64,000 nt of DNA from Sphingobium sp052327305 (GTDB taxonomy: Bacteria; Pseudomonadota; Alphaproteobacteria; Sphingomonadales; Sphingomonadaceae), in the NCBI RefSeq assembly GCF_052327305.1, contig NZ_CP182486.1:2666001-2730000 (forward strand), read 5' to 3'. The notes under the pieces were generated by a model. The model had not been told where the DNA came from, ran no database searches, and saw only the letters and a list, made by a program, of their open reading frames with translations. This document shows, in pieces, positions 24,208 through 33,656 of this stretch (positions within the stretch are counted from its first letter, which is position 1; every line of letters starts with the position of its first letter). A program made the translations under genes and the position numbers.

Positions 24208-24942
24208 CGCCAGCGCATCACGCGCGGCCGCAATGCGCGCATATGTTTCCGATGCCAGCGTCTTTCGGTCAGGATGCGTGCCGGGATCAAAGGCGTCGAG
24301 GAAGTGGAGAGTGAGCGTCTTTGCGCCGGGACTGCCCAGAACCCGCACGGCATTGGCAAGGCCGCTTTCGCCCTCCTGCCATGCGATTACTGGCCCGAAC
24401 GCCCCATAATCCAGCACCACCGGCTGGATATGCATCGCGCGTGGCGGGGGAAGAAGCACCGCGAACAGCGCAGGTTTGAAGGGGAGCAGTGCCCGTCCGT
24501 TCCCGGTCGTCCCTTCTGGAAACAGAGTGACAGGCTGATGACTGGCCATGGCGGCGCGGACAGTCTCCACCTGAGCGCCGACCTCGCCGCGCCGCTCACG
24601 CGCAATGAAGACCGTGTTGTTCTGCCGGGCGAGCCAACTCACGATCGGCGCGCGAGCAACGGCGTCCTTGGAGATGAAGGCACATCCGGTCGCTCCGCCG
24701 AGCGCCAATATGTCGATCCAGCTCAGATGATTGGCGATGTAGAACACATCTCGCCGCAGCGGGGCGCCCCGGACGGTGACGCGAAAACCGGCGATGCGCG
24801 CGGCGGCGCCCAGAAAACGCGGCGGCCAGGGCGACGGCCCGAAGAGCTTGGTGACGAGGTGGATCGGTACGACGATCAGCACAAGCGCGATCAGTCCGGT
24901 CAGTCGGAACAGGAAGCGCGCACGCGTCATCACGCCTGACAT
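24196..24942 (-). CDS. plsC: 1-acyl-sn-glycerol-3-phosphate acyltransferase (PlsC family)
   Basis: Membrane-bound acyltransferase of phospholipid synthesis, making phosphatidic acid. The 248 residues have an N-terminal membrane helix (about 10-33). Further on are the catalytic H-x4-D motif 'NHLSWIDILALG' and the acceptor-binding 'FPEGTTGNG'. The 3' end overlaps the convergent EEP gene by 12 bases. It lies downstream of fur on the same strand. Substrate specificity cannot be told from sequence. Confidence 0.88.
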   Translation of the reverse strand: MSGVMTRARFLFRLTGLIALVLIVVPIHLVTKLFGPSPWPPRFLGAAARIAGFRVTVRGAPLRRDVFYIANHLSWIDILALGGATGCAFISKDAVARAPIVSWLARQNNTVFIARERRGEVGAQVETVRAAMASHQPVTLFPEGTTGNGRALLPFKPALFAVLLPPPRAMHIQPVVLDYGAFGPVIAWQEGESGLANAVRVLGSPGAKTLTLHFLDAFDPGTHPDRKTLASETYARIAAARDALASAG

Positions 24943-24954
24943 GGCGCGGATCGA

Positions 24955-25377
24955 TCAGCCCTTGCGGTCGAGAGCGACGCCGTAAAGTTCCATGCGGTGG
25001 TCCACGAGGCGATAGCCGAGCTTTTCGGCGATCTGCTTCTGAAGCTGCTCAAGTTCCGGATCGACGAATTCGATGACCTTGCCCGTCTCCACATCGATCA
25101 GATGATCGTGATGGGCTTCGGGCGCAGGCTCGTAGCGGGCGCGTCCGTCGCCGAAGTCGTGGCGCTCCAGAATACCAGCTTCCTCGAACAGGCGAACCGT
25201 CCGATAAACCGTGGCGATGGAGATATGCGGATCGATTGCCGAGGCGCGTTCGTGCAGCTTCTCGACGTCGGGATGATCTTCGCTCTCGGACAAAACGCGC
25301 GCGATGACGCGGCGCTGCTCGGTGATTCTAAGGCCGCGCTCAACGCAGAGCGCTTCAATGTCGATGGTCCGGCTCAT
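24955..25377 (-). CDS. fur: Fur-family metal-responsive regulator
   Basis: Winged-helix metalloregulator of 140 residues. It shows the HTH 'ATVYRTVRLFEEAGILERHDF' and the metal-binding 'HHDHLIDVETGKVIEFVDPELE', the pattern of alphaproteobacterial Fur/Mur proteins. In this group the close homologue can be manganese-responsive (Mur) rather than iron-responsive, and sequence alone does not decide. plsC follows after 12 bases and may be co-transcribed. Confidence 0.88.
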   Translation of the reverse strand: MSRTIDIEALCVERGLRITEQRRVIARVLSESEDHPDVEKLHERASAIDPHISIATVYRTVRLFEEAGILERHDFGDGRARYEPAPEAHHDHLIDVETGKVIEFVDPELEQLQKQIAEKLGYRLVDHRMELYGVALDRKG

Positions 25378-25494
25378 ATCGTCATGTCTAGCGTATTTTC
25401 AGTTCGACGAAAGCCCATTCCACCCAAAGGCCATGTTTTGAGAATGAAGGCCGGTAGCCGCCGCGCGGTTTGCACGGCGGCTGCGTGAGCTGTT

Positions 25495-25914
25495 TCAGCC
25501 GCGACCCCGACGCCGCGTCGTCCCCAGGCCGATCTTCTTCGCAAGATTGCGGCGCTGATCGGCATAGTTGGGTGCCACCATCGGATAGTCGGCGGGCAAG
25601 CCCCACTTCGCACGATAATCGTCGGGCGTCAGACCATAATGCGTCATCAAATGGCGCTTCAGCATCTTGAGCTTCTTACCGTCTTCAAGGCAGACGATGT
25701 AATCCGGCTTGATCGACGAGCGGATCGATACGGCTGGCTCGGGCTTCACTTCCGGTGCGGGGGCCGGATTTCTCAAACCGGAAAGAGCGCCATAGACATT
25801 GCTGATCAGTAACGGAAGATCCGACACGGCAACGCTGTTGTTAGAAACATGCGCGGCCACAATATCCGACGTAAGTGTGACGAGCATTTCTTCCTGACCC
25901 GATACTTCGCTCAT
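25495..25914 (-). CDS. MucR/Ros-family transcriptional regulator
   Basis: Alphaproteobacterial zinc-finger-type regulator, 139 residues. The DNA-binding part is 'YIVCLEDGKKLKMLKRHLMTHYG' followed by 'LTPDDYRAKWGLPADYPMVAP'. In the C-x2-C position of Ros the second Cys is Asp (CLED), a variation known in some MucR proteins. MucR relatives act as pleiotropic, H-NS-like silencers of envelope, exopolysaccharide and cell-cycle genes. The basic C-terminus (TTRRRGRG) is normal. Confidence 0.92.
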   Translation of the reverse strand: MSEVSGQEEMLVTLTSDIVAAHVSNNSVAVSDLPLLISNVYGALSGLRNPAPAPEVKPEPAVSIRSSIKPDYIVCLEDGKKLKMLKRHLMTHYGLTPDDYRAKWGLPADYPMVAPNYADQRRNLAKKIGLGTTRRRGRG

Positions 25915-26041
25915 GCTTTTATCCTTAATATAGAATCTGGGGGGCTATTCTTATTTTCATTGGCTCGCCGCAGCCCGGAGAGCGCGCAGTGACTATACCG
26001 CAGAGCCATTTTCTGCAACCCGTAAGCGAAATTTTATGCTT

Positions 26042-26515
26042 TCAGATCAAGTTTATGGAGTAGCTGATCGCATCGAAGACTTCACCGCCCTTGCCCCGGT
26101 AATAATTATGTCGCCGGCTATATTGAACAAAGCCAGTCCTAGCATAGAGATGTTTGGCAGGATTACCGTCCCTGACTTCGAGAAAGCACCGGGCGCAATC
26201 GCCGGATCGCAAGAGCTCAAGCACATGCTGAAGGATCGATTGACCAAAGCCCGAGCGCTGATGATCTGGACTGACGGCAAGCAACATGAGTTCTGCCTCG
26301 TCCAGCACGACACGCACCAGTGCGAAGCCCACGGGACTGTCCCCGAGCCTCCCGATCACCAGCCATGTTCCCGGCATCGCCATGATCGAGCGGGCCTGAC
26401 TGGCAGACCACGCCTCGCCGAAACGCGGATCGAACGCTACGGTCATCACAGCCATGCACTCCCCAATCACCCAGTCGGGCGCGTCATGATGCACAGTGAG
26501 ACGCAAGCCGCTCAT
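26042..26515 (-). CDS. rimI: Ribosomal-protein-alanine N-acetyltransferase RimI (GNAT)
   Basis: GNAT acetyltransferase of 157 residues: 'ELMLLAVSPDHQRSGFGQ' is the acetyl-CoA-binding motif A, and 'FLEVRDGNPAKHLYARTGF' matches the RimI family. It probably acetylates the N-terminus of ribosomal protein S18. Its start overlaps the tsaB stop by 4 bases, the usual tsaB-rimI arrangement, which supports the assignment over a generic GNAT. Confidence 0.9.
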   Translation of the reverse strand: MSGLRLTVHHDAPDWVIGECMAVMTVAFDPRFGEAWSASQARSIMAMPGTWLVIGRLGDSPVGFALVRVVLDEAELMLLAVSPDHQRSGFGQSILQHVLELLRSGDCARCFLEVRDGNPAKHLYARTGFVQYSRRHNYYRGKGGEVFDAISYSINLI

Positions 26516-27174
26516 TGGACCGGACTTGCCTGTGCGGAGAGCGAGGCCATGGGCTTTGCATCCGCGCCCCTCCCGTAAATCGGTGTAGCGGGTAGGGACC
26601 GCAGGGCGGACGGCAGGAGCATGATACGGCGCGTGTCCGGCAGGACGGGAACGGCGAGACCATGCCCATTACGGGCGGCGATGAGTTGGGGTGCGCCGGA
26701 GCCATAAATGGCTTCATCGCCCAGTATGTCGGCCAGTTCGCCGATTGGTGTGGAAACCGGAGCGGGGGAGGGGCTGCTTGCCTGCGGGGGCAAGCGCTTC
26801 CAGAAGAGTTCGCCATGGCCGCCGATCATGGCGACGATAAAAGGCTCGACGGGTCGATAGTCTGCGCGCACAATCGCGCCCACCAGATCCAGGCAATCAT
26901 AGCCCGACACCGGCGCGTCCCAGGCAAAGCCGAGCGCGCGTGCCGCCGCGAGGCCGACCCGCACGCCGGTGAAGCTGCCCGGCCCTACGTCCACGAGAAT
27001 TTGGGTGGCGCGGCCGGAGCCGGGAAATCCCGCAATGGCGGGGAGAAGCGCTTCGGCATGGCCGCGACCCAACTCCACATGATGCGAAGCGAGGAGACGA
27101 TCACCCTCGAACAGCGCAACGGAAAGGGCAGTGGTCGCGCAATCGATGACGAGTGTGCGTTCCGACGTATTCAG
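26512..27174 (-). CDS. tsaB: tRNA threonylcarbamoyladenosine synthesis protein TsaB, non-standard start
   Basis: Subunit of the TsaBD(E) complex for the t6A37 tRNA modification. Recognised by 'LVDVGPGSFTGVRVGLAAARAL' and its position before rimI. The conserved N-terminal strand of the family is encoded upstream of the first GTG (27078): codons 27156-27115 read TLVIDCATTALSVA. No ATG, GTG or TTG precedes that stretch in frame. The nearest plausible initiator is CTG at 27174, which gives 220 residues, a normal TsaB length. Starting at GTG 27078 would remove the first strand of the ASKHA fold. The start is therefore uncertain, the gene is not. Confidence 0.8.
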   Translation of the reverse strand: MNTSERTLVIDCATTALSVALFEGDRLLASHHVELGRGHAEALLPAIAGFPGSGRATQILVDVGPGSFTGVRVGLAAARALGFAWDAPVSGYDCLDLVGAIVRADYRPVEPFIVAMIGGHGELFWKRLPPQASSPSPAPVSTPIGELADILGDEAIYGSGAPQLIAARNGHGLAVPVLPDTRRIMLLPSALRSLPATPIYGRGADAKPMASLSAQASPVQ

Positions 27175-27247
27175 GTCCGGTGGAGGCGAAACGGACGGAG
27201 AGGTGTCAGGCGTGCCAGGCCCCGGGGATGGCTCCGCTGAAGACTGC

Positions 27248-27826
27248 TCAGACAGCGCGCACCTCGGTCACCTCGGGCACATAATGCTTCAGCAACTGCT
27301 CGATGCCGTTCTTGAGCGTGGCGGTCGAGGAAGGGCAGCCCGCGCACGCGCCCTGCATCCGCAGATAGACACGGCCCTTGTCGAAGCCATGATAGATGAT
27401 GTCTCCGCCATCATTGGCGACAGCGGGGCGCACGCGAGTCTCGATGAGATCCTTGATCTGGTCGATGATGTCGGCATCCGCCGGATCATCCTCGTGGATA
27501 ACCCCACCCTCTGCCGGGACAGCGAAGCCAGCTGCGCTTGCCGGATGGAACAGCGGCATGTCCGCGGAGAAGTGATCGAGCAGGATCGCAGCGACCTCTC
27601 CCTTGAGGGCGGGCCATTCGACACCGGGAGCGGCCGTGACCGAAATGAAATCGCGGCCGAAGAACACGCCCGTCACATCACCCAGATCGAAAATGGCTTC
27701 CGCAAGGGGGGAGGCTTCCGCTTCCTCGGGCGAGGCGAAATCCCGCGTGCCGGCACTCATCACAGTGCGTCTCGGCAGGAACTTGAGCGTGGCGGGATTC
27801 GGTGTGGGTTCGGTTTCTATGAACAT
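27248..27826 (-). CDS. nfuA: NfuA-type Fe-S scaffold/carrier protein (NifU C-terminal family)
   Basis: Iron-sulfur cluster carrier of 192 residues. The N-terminal Nfu_N domain begins 'MFIETEPTPNPATLKFLP', and the C-terminal NifU domain carries the cluster-binding CxxC in 'MQGACAGCPSSTATLKNGIE'. ATG 27826 was chosen at the family's usual start; ATG 27868 adds 14 residues. Upstream of tsaB on the same strand, with 73 bases between the stop and the proposed CTG. Confidence 0.93.
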   Translation of the reverse strand: MFIETEPTPNPATLKFLPRRTVMSAGTRDFASPEEAEASPLAEAIFDLGDVTGVFFGRDFISVTAAPGVEWPALKGEVAAILLDHFSADMPLFHPASAAGFAVPAEGGVIHEDDPADADIIDQIKDLIETRVRPAVANDGGDIIYHGFDKGRVYLRMQGACAGCPSSTATLKNGIEQLLKHYVPEVTEVRAV

Positions 27827-27896
27827 GCTCGTCTCGTTTGCCGGGGGTACATCCGGCTCGATTGTCATCTGGGGATTTTGTGGCGGCGAAGCAAGC

Positions 27897-30842
27897 CTAG
27901 CGTGTCGCGGTCGGGGCGGCTGTCGCCGGCGCGGATGACGGCTGAGGCGCCAGTGCGGGCGGCGCGATCTCCGGCATCGGCACATCCTTGCTGAGCGCAA
28001 TGGCCGACCAGCTCTTGTCCGCAATCAGATAGCGCTGGGCAAGCGCCTGAAGCTCGGCGGGAGTTACGTTCAGAAGGTCGCTCCCGAGGGAACGCATCAT
28101 GGCCAGTCGGCGGGGATCGCGCGTGTAGCCCTCAAGCTGGCTCATCCAGAAGGCGTTGCCCGTGCTTGCCCGGCCCAGAAGCTGGCGGATCGGCTCCACC
28201 TGTCGTGCCAGTTCATCCGCGCTGATCGGATTGGCGCGCAGATCATTGGCGATTTCATCGACGAGGGCGAAGAAATAGGGGATGCGCTCCGGCCGCAACT
28301 GCGAGTTGATGAGGACATAACCGCCGCTCTGGCTGGCGAACGGCCAACTGCTCGCTGCGCTGGGCGTGTAGGCTGCGCCGTCGATCGAGCGCAGGCGCTC
28401 AAACAGCCGATCGTTGATGATGCGCGCGAGCATATCGAGCTGACGGCTCTCACGCACCTTCTCCACGCCGCCGCTGGTGGGCCAGGCAATCGCTGCCGCT
28501 GCCTGCTCGGCAAGGCCGTTATGCCTCAGCACGACGGGAGTCGCAGAATGCGCAGGAAAGCGCAGTATCGCGTTTTCCGCTGGTGGCTGAACAGCCGGGC
28601 GCGGTGGCAGTGCGCCGAATGTTTCGCCCACGGCGGCAATCACGTCATCGGATTTGACGCTGCCGAAGACGATGATCTCGATGGGGCCGGACGCGAGAAT
28701 CGGCGCCCAGATGTCTTTGAAGCGCTCGGGTGTGAGCGCCGCGACGGACGCGGGAGTGGCGGCGGCGAAGCGCTGGTCCTTGTCCCGCAGCAGCCAGAGA
28801 AGATCGCGATTGATCGCTTCGTCCGCAGAGGAGGGCACAGGATCATAGCTGGCGGTGAGCGCGGCTTTGATGCGGTTGAGCGGTGCCGCGTCCCAGCGCG
28901 GGAAGGCAAGCTTGGCAGCGAACAGTCGAAGCTGGTCGGCATAATCGCGCGGATTGCTGATCGCCTCCATGCTGAAAGCGTCCTCGTCGATGCCCAGGCT
29001 CAGCGAGAGGCGGCGACCATTGGTCAATTCGTCCAGCTCGCGCTGGCCAAGATTGCCGATGCCGCTTGCCATCAGCGCATAAGGCGCGGCCCAGATCGCA
29101 TTGTCCGTGCCGGGCGCGAAGGCGAGCTGGCCGTTGCCGAAACGGACGGCGACCCGGACTTTGTCTGCCTCGTTGTCGGTCGTGGCGACGAGAAGGCGCA
29201 CGCCATTTTCATAGGCCACGTCCTCAATGCCCAGAATGCCGAGCGGGGTGCGGCTGGCGACCTTTCCGGCCGGCGGAAACTTGGGCAACTGGTCCATCGT
29301 GACGCTGCCCGCAGCCAGACGCACGTCCTTCGCGGGCTGCACGGGGGCGGCGAGCGCGGCGGCGAGGCGCGCCTGCGCATTGGGCTGAGCCGCACGAAGA
29401 GTGAGGAGCGCACGCTCGGCTTCGCCAGTGAACAGGCGGCGAGTTGAGTCGCGCAACTGCTCGGGCGTCATGAACTGGCGGGATGAGCGGAAGATATCGA
29501 GCGCGGCCTGTGGCGAGACCACCGTCTCGCGAATGTCGACGGCGCCGACCATGTCCTGCGCCTGCGAGGCGCTCGCCTCGGTCGTTGCGTTTTCGGCAAG
29601 CTGGGCAAAGCTGGCTTCCATCGCCGCGAACTCGCGATCCACATCCGCCTTGGTGGGCGGCGTCACGCGCGCGTCCTGAATGATCGCGCGAACATCCTTG
29701 AGCGCCTTTTCCCAATCGGCGCTGATCGGCGTGATCGAGACATAAGTGGCGTCGGTCGATCGGGCGCTGTTGTCCTGCAGCACGGCTGCCTGAAGGAAGC
29801 TGGCACCCGCGCTGGCCGCCGCTTCCAGGCGTCGGTTGATGAGCTGAAGCGCCAGCGCATCAGTGAGCTTGGCCTGATTATAGGCAATCGTGTCGGCCTT
29901 CAGCTTCCAGCTGCGCAGATAAGCGAGGCCGACCGAGTAGGGCGCGCTCGGCTCGACAATGACCTTGACGCGCGGAGCCTTGGGATCGGGCTTGCCGAAA
30001 TCCGGGATGGGCGTGGCCGGGCCTCGCGCCTTCCAGGACGAGAAACTGGCCTTGATATAGGCTTCCATCACTACGGGATCGATGTCGCCAGAGACGATCA
30101 CGACGGCACGATCCGGCCGATACCAGCGATCATGAAAGGCCTTGAGCGTATCCGCCGTCGCGCCTTTGAGCGTCTCCTCGGTGCCGATCGGGCTATGACT
30201 GCCAAGCGGCTGGCCGGCGAAATAGAAAGCGCGCGTCGCGTCCCCGATGCGGGTGCCGGGGCCAAGCGACTCCCGCCGCTCCGCCATGACGACGGCGCGT
30301 TCCGCTTCGACGGCTTCGGGCACAATGTTGGGCGATTCCATCATGCCGGCGAGGATCTTGAGGCTCTCCTGAATGCCGGCGCTTCCCGCTTGCGGCAGAT
30401 CGAGCGCATAAGTGGTGCCGACGGTCGTGGTCTGGGCGTTGCTATCGCTGCCGAAGGTGGCGCCGAGCCGCTGCCAGACGCGCTTGGCCTCGCCATCCGG
30501 AACGAACTTGGAGCCGCGAAAGGTGAGATGCTCGATGAAATGGGCGAAGCCGCCTTCCTGCGGCTTCTCCATGAGCGAGCCCACGTCCACCCGCACGCGG
30601 ATCGACACCTGACCGGGCGGCACGCGATTGGCACGCACGGCATAACGCAGGCCGTTGTCCAGCTCGCCGAAGCGCCATGCCGGGTCCATGGGCACGTCGC
30701 TATTCTCGTAAAGCCAGCCGCGCGGAGGCGCGCTCGGCGCGGCGGGCAGAGCAGCTGCCGCCTGTGCCTGAGCGACGGAGGGAAGAAGGAGCGAAAGCGC
30801 GGCAAGCGCGGCGCCGAACCGGCGCGCGAGGGAGGAGATCAT
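27897..30842 (-). CDS. Secreted M16-family zinc metallopeptidase (insulinase-like)
   Basis: Large periplasmic peptidase of 981 residues. The signal peptide ends near 'SVAQAQA' (about 27). The inverted zinc motif HFIEH lies at residues 101-105, with a distal Glu in 'EAERAVVMAERRE' (about 180). Four M16 repeats follow, the second half inactive as usual in two-half M16B/M16C enzymes. The C-terminus is Pro/Ala-rich. It probably degrades peptides. It lies downstream of rhlE on the same strand, 79 bases away from its stop. Confidence 0.9.
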   Translation of the reverse strand: MISSLARRFGAALAALSLLLPSVAQAQAAAALPAAPSAPPRGWLYENSDVPMDPAWRFGELDNGLRYAVRANRVPPGQVSIRVRVDVGSLMEKPQEGGFAHFIEHLTFRGSKFVPDGEAKRVWQRLGATFGSDSNAQTTTVGTTYALDLPQAGSAGIQESLKILAGMMESPNIVPEAVEAERAVVMAERRESLGPGTRIGDATRAFYFAGQPLGSHSPIGTEETLKGATADTLKAFHDRWYRPDRAVVIVSGDIDPVVMEAYIKASFSSWKARGPATPIPDFGKPDPKAPRVKVIVEPSAPYSVGLAYLRSWKLKADTIAYNQAKLTDALALQLINRRLEAAASAGASFLQAAVLQDNSARSTDATYVSITPISADWEKALKDVRAIIQDARVTPPTKADVDREFAAMEASFAQLAENATTEASASQAQDMVGAVDIRETVVSPQAALDIFRSSRQFMTPEQLRDSTRRLFTGEAERALLTLRAAQPNAQARLAAALAAPVQPAKDVRLAAGSVTMDQLPKFPPAGKVASRTPLGILGIEDVAYENGVRLLVATTDNEADKVRVAVRFGNGQLAFAPGTDNAIWAAPYALMASGIGNLGQRELDELTNGRRLSLSLGIDEDAFSMEAISNPRDYADQLRLFAAKLAFPRWDAAPLNRIKAALTASYDPVPSSADEAINRDLLWLLRDKDQRFAAATPASVAALTPERFKDIWAPILASGPIEIIVFGSVKSDDVIAAVGETFGALPPRPAVQPPAENAILRFPAHSATPVVLRHNGLAEQAAAAIAWPTSGGVEKVRESRQLDMLARIINDRLFERLRSIDGAAYTPSAASSWPFASQSGGYVLINSQLRPERIPYFFALVDEIANDLRANPISADELARQVEPIRQLLGRASTGNAFWMSQLEGYTRDPRRLAMMRSLGSDLLNVTPAELQALAQRYLIADKSWSAIALSKDVPMPEIAPPALAPQPSSAPATAAPTATR

Positions 30843-30921
30843 ATCACCTTCCTAGGCCGCTTTCTCCCTGCCGTCACACAGAAACTTGTCGCAACCCGTC
30901 GGCGAAAGCGCCGGGCGCGCC

Positions 30922-32301
30922 TCAGCGCGGGGTCGGCCGGGCCGCGCCCTTATGTGCGCCGACGCCGCCCTTTCTGGGGCCACGGAAGCGGCGCCGTGCG
31001 CCACCGCCTGGGCTATCGCCATCCTTGTCGCCGGGTGCGCGCTGGCTGCGCTGCTTTTCCTGATAGCGCTTCTGCCCTTCCGCGCGGCGGGCCTGCTGCT
31101 CGCGAGTCTGCGGCGGGCCTTTCATCTGCCGCACCGGCACAGGCTTGGGCAAATTGCGCACGACGTCCATGAAGTTCTCGGGAAGCGGCTCGATCTCGAT
31201 CTTCTGGCGCGTGAGTTTCTCAATCCCGCGCAGATAGGCGCGCTCATCCTCGCCCACCAAGCTGAACGCCTGCCCCTCGCGCCCGGCGCGCGCGGTGCGG
31301 CCAATGCGGTGGACATATTGCTCGGGCACATTGGGCAGCTCGAAGTTGAAGACATGGCTGACGCCGGACACATCGATGCCGCGCGCGGCGATGTCCGTGG
31401 CGACGAGCAGCTTCACATGCCCGGCGCGGAATGCCTGCAACGCCGTGGTGCGCTGACCCTGCGACTTGTCTCCATGAATGGCGACGGCTTCGATCCCGGC
31501 GCCCTTGAGGAAACGCACCACCCGGTCTGCGCCATGCTTGGTACGGGTGAAGATGAGCGCCCGGTCGATCGTCTCGTCGCGCAGCTTGATCGTGAGGAGC
31601 GCCTGCTTCTCCGTCTTGTTGACGAAGGTCGCGCTCTGCGTGACGCGCTCGGCGGTGGTCGCCTGCGGCGTCACTGAGACAGTGATGGGGTTGCGGATGA
31701 ACTGCGCGGAAAGGTCCGCAATGGTCTGGGGCATCGTGGCCGAGAAGAACAGGCTCTGCCGTTCGCTCGGCAGCATCTTCACGATGCGCTTGAGTGGCGC
31801 GATGAACCCGAGGTCCATCATCTGGTCCGCCTCGTCGAGCACCAGAATCTCGACCTTGCCGAGCGTAAGGGCCTTCTGGTCGATGAGGTCGAGCAGGCGG
31901 CCGGGCGTCGCCACGAGAATGTCGCAGCCTGCTTCGAGTTTTCTGATCTGGCGGCCGATCGGCACGCCGCCGAACACGCAGTCCACCATCAGGCTGGAAA
32001 AGCGGCCATAGTCGCGGAAGCTCTGCGCAATCTGGGCGGCGAGCTCGCGCGTGGGAGAGAGCACGAGCATCCGGCAGGCGCGGGGCTGAAGCGCCTTGGG
32101 AGAGGCGGAGAGGCGGTGCAGCGAGGGCAGGGCGAAGGCCGCCGTCTTGCCGGTGCCGGTCTGCGCGATACCAAGCAGATCGCGCCCCTCGAGCAGCGAA
32201 GGAATCGCCTGTGCCTGGATGGGCGTCGCTTCCTCGTAGCTTTTCGCCTTGAGCGCGCGCTGGATCGGTTCGGCGAGGCCGAGGGAAGAAAAAGAAACCA
32301 T
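30922..32301 (-). CDS. rhlE: DEAD-box RNA helicase (RhlE-like)
   Basis: ATP-dependent RNA helicase, 459 residues from ATG 32301. The DEAD-box motifs are in order: Q motif 'YEEATPIQAQAIP', I 'AQTGTGKT', Ia 'PTRELA', II 'VLDEADQMMDLGF', III 'SAT', then 'IHGDKSQGQR', V 'ATDIAARGID' and VI 'HRIGRTARAG'. The C-terminal tail (about 385-459) is basic and Arg/Gly/Lys-rich, typical of RhlE proteins that act in RNA decay or cold adaptation. Divergent from the diguanylate cyclase. Confidence 0.92.
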   Translation of the reverse strand: MVSFSSLGLAEPIQRALKAKSYEEATPIQAQAIPSLLEGRDLLGIAQTGTGKTAAFALPSLHRLSASPKALQPRACRMLVLSPTRELAAQIAQSFRDYGRFSSLMVDCVFGGVPIGRQIRKLEAGCDILVATPGRLLDLIDQKALTLGKVEILVLDEADQMMDLGFIAPLKRIVKMLPSERQSLFFSATMPQTIADLSAQFIRNPITVSVTPQATTAERVTQSATFVNKTEKQALLTIKLRDETIDRALIFTRTKHGADRVVRFLKGAGIEAVAIHGDKSQGQRTTALQAFRAGHVKLLVATDIAARGIDVSGVSHVFNFELPNVPEQYVHRIGRTARAGREGQAFSLVGEDERAYLRGIEKLTRQKIEIEPLPENFMDVVRNLPKPVPVRQMKGPPQTREQQARRAEGQKRYQEKQRSQRAPGDKDGDSPGGGARRRFRGPRKGGVGAHKGAARPTPR

Positions 32302-32370
32302 AGTCAGAAAGTTGCTTTCGAAACGGAGTTGGGCCCCCTCTAGCGGCAACATTGCGAAATGTCAGGTCTA

Positions 32371-32400
32371 TTGGCGTTTACTCCAATATGGAGCCAAATT
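32371..32400. promoter_or_regulatory. Dyad between rhlE and the diguanylate cyclase gene
   Basis: ctcca-ata-tggag (32381-32393) is a perfect 5-bp dyad, flanked by ttggc and gccaa that extend the symmetry with a spacer. It lies in the shared promoter region of two divergent genes, so it could be an operator or an RNA hairpin in either 5' leader. Confidence 0.3.
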
Positions 32401-32472
32401 CCGCCGGGAGCCACGAAGGACAACGGAAAGTTTACTATGCCGCCTTAAGGATCGATGGCGGAGGAACCGGAC

Positions 32473-33621
32473 ATGAGTCACGCGCCAACGACTGGATTGG
32501 GAGGCACGCTCGCCCGATGGCGGCAGAAGTTGCTTGCCAGCGACGATATGGGTGCGGAGTCACAGGACGAGACCGGCCGTGAAAGCGGTCCCCTCCGGAT
32601 GCGGCGGGAGGTCGAGCGGCGCAAGGCGCTTTACGACGATATTGGCGCATTTCTTTTTGCGCATGACCTGGATCTGACGACCCTCAACTTCGGTCTGGCG
32701 CTGGATTACATCACCGGCAACGACCTCGCGATCGAGAAGGCGGTGCGCGCGATCCTCCAGGACAAGGGCCGCCTGACCAACACGATTGCGGAGACCATCA
32801 TCGCCGAGCAGCGGGTGGACGAGCTGACGCCGGATTCGCTGAGCGACATGCTGACCAAGGTGGAAGGCAATCTGGAGGAATTGACCGGACTTGCCGGCCA
32901 GTCGAGCAGCTCGGTCAAGGATTTTGGCGCGGAACTGCAACGCGGCGCATCGGAACTGGCCGAAGAGCGCGCGGGCGGCGACACCATTGCTAAGCTGGTT
33001 TCGCTCACGCGCACGATGATCGAACGCACACGCGATGTCGAGACGCGGATGCGCGAGGGGCAGAAGCAGACCCGCCTCCTTCAGAAAAGCCTGGAGAATG
33101 CGCGAAAGGCAGCAGAGCAGGACCATTTGACCGGCTTGCCGAACCGGCGCGCCTTCGAGAGCAGGCTGCGCGAGGAAGCCTTGGACGCGCGCGGAACCGG
33201 CGATGCCCTCAGCGTGGCCTTCTGCGACATCGACCACTTCAAGATCGTCAATGACACCCATGGTCATGACGCCGGGGACCGCGTGCTCAAGTTCGTGGGT
33301 GGTCTGCTATCCAAGATCTCGGGCGAGAAATGCCACGTTGCCCGCCACGGCGGCGAAGAGTTTGTCATGCTGTTTCGCGGCAAGTCGGTCGCCGAAGCCG
33401 CGAAAGTGGTGGATGATGCCCGCGCCGACATGGCGGAGCGCAACCTTGTCGACCGCAAGACTGGTGAGCGCCTTGAGCGCGTGACCTTCTCGGGCGGCAT
33501 TGCCGATGTTTTTGGTTATCCCGAGCCTCGCGACGCGCTGAAGGCGGCCGATCGCGCGCTGTATCTCGCCAAACAGCACGGCCGCAATCGCGTCTACATC
33601 GCGCACGACATCGAAGAATAA
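32473..33621 (+). CDS. Diguanylate cyclase (GGDEF domain)
   Basis: Makes cyclic di-GMP. The 382 residues have an N-terminal helical, partly coiled-coil region (about 1-215) without membrane segments or known sensor. The GGDEF domain begins 'DHLTGLPNRRAFESRL', with metal site 'AFCDIDHFKIVND' and an active-site GGEEF in 'ARHGGEEFVMLF'. No RxxD inhibitory site is obvious before it. ATG 32473 has GGAGG 8 bases upstream; ATG 32455 is an alternative. A PilZ effector gene lies 6 kb downstream. Confidence 0.9.
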   Translation: MSHAPTTGLGGTLARWRQKLLASDDMGAESQDETGRESGPLRMRREVERRKALYDDIGAFLFAHDLDLTTLNFGLALDYITGNDLAIEKAVRAILQDKGRLTNTIAETIIAEQRVDELTPDSLSDMLTKVEGNLEELTGLAGQSSSSVKDFGAELQRGASELAEERAGGDTIAKLVSLTRTMIERTRDVETRMREGQKQTRLLQKSLENARKAAEQDHLTGLPNRRAFESRLREEALDARGTGDALSVAFCDIDHFKIVNDTHGHDAGDRVLKFVGGLLSKISGEKCHVARHGGEEFVMLFRGKSVAEAAKVVDDARADMAERNLVDRKTGERLERVTFSGGIADVFGYPEPRDALKAADRALYLAKQHGRNRVYIAHDIEE

Positions 33622-33656
33622 GAGGGCCGGGTCACGCCCGATCCGGGGGCTGAACC

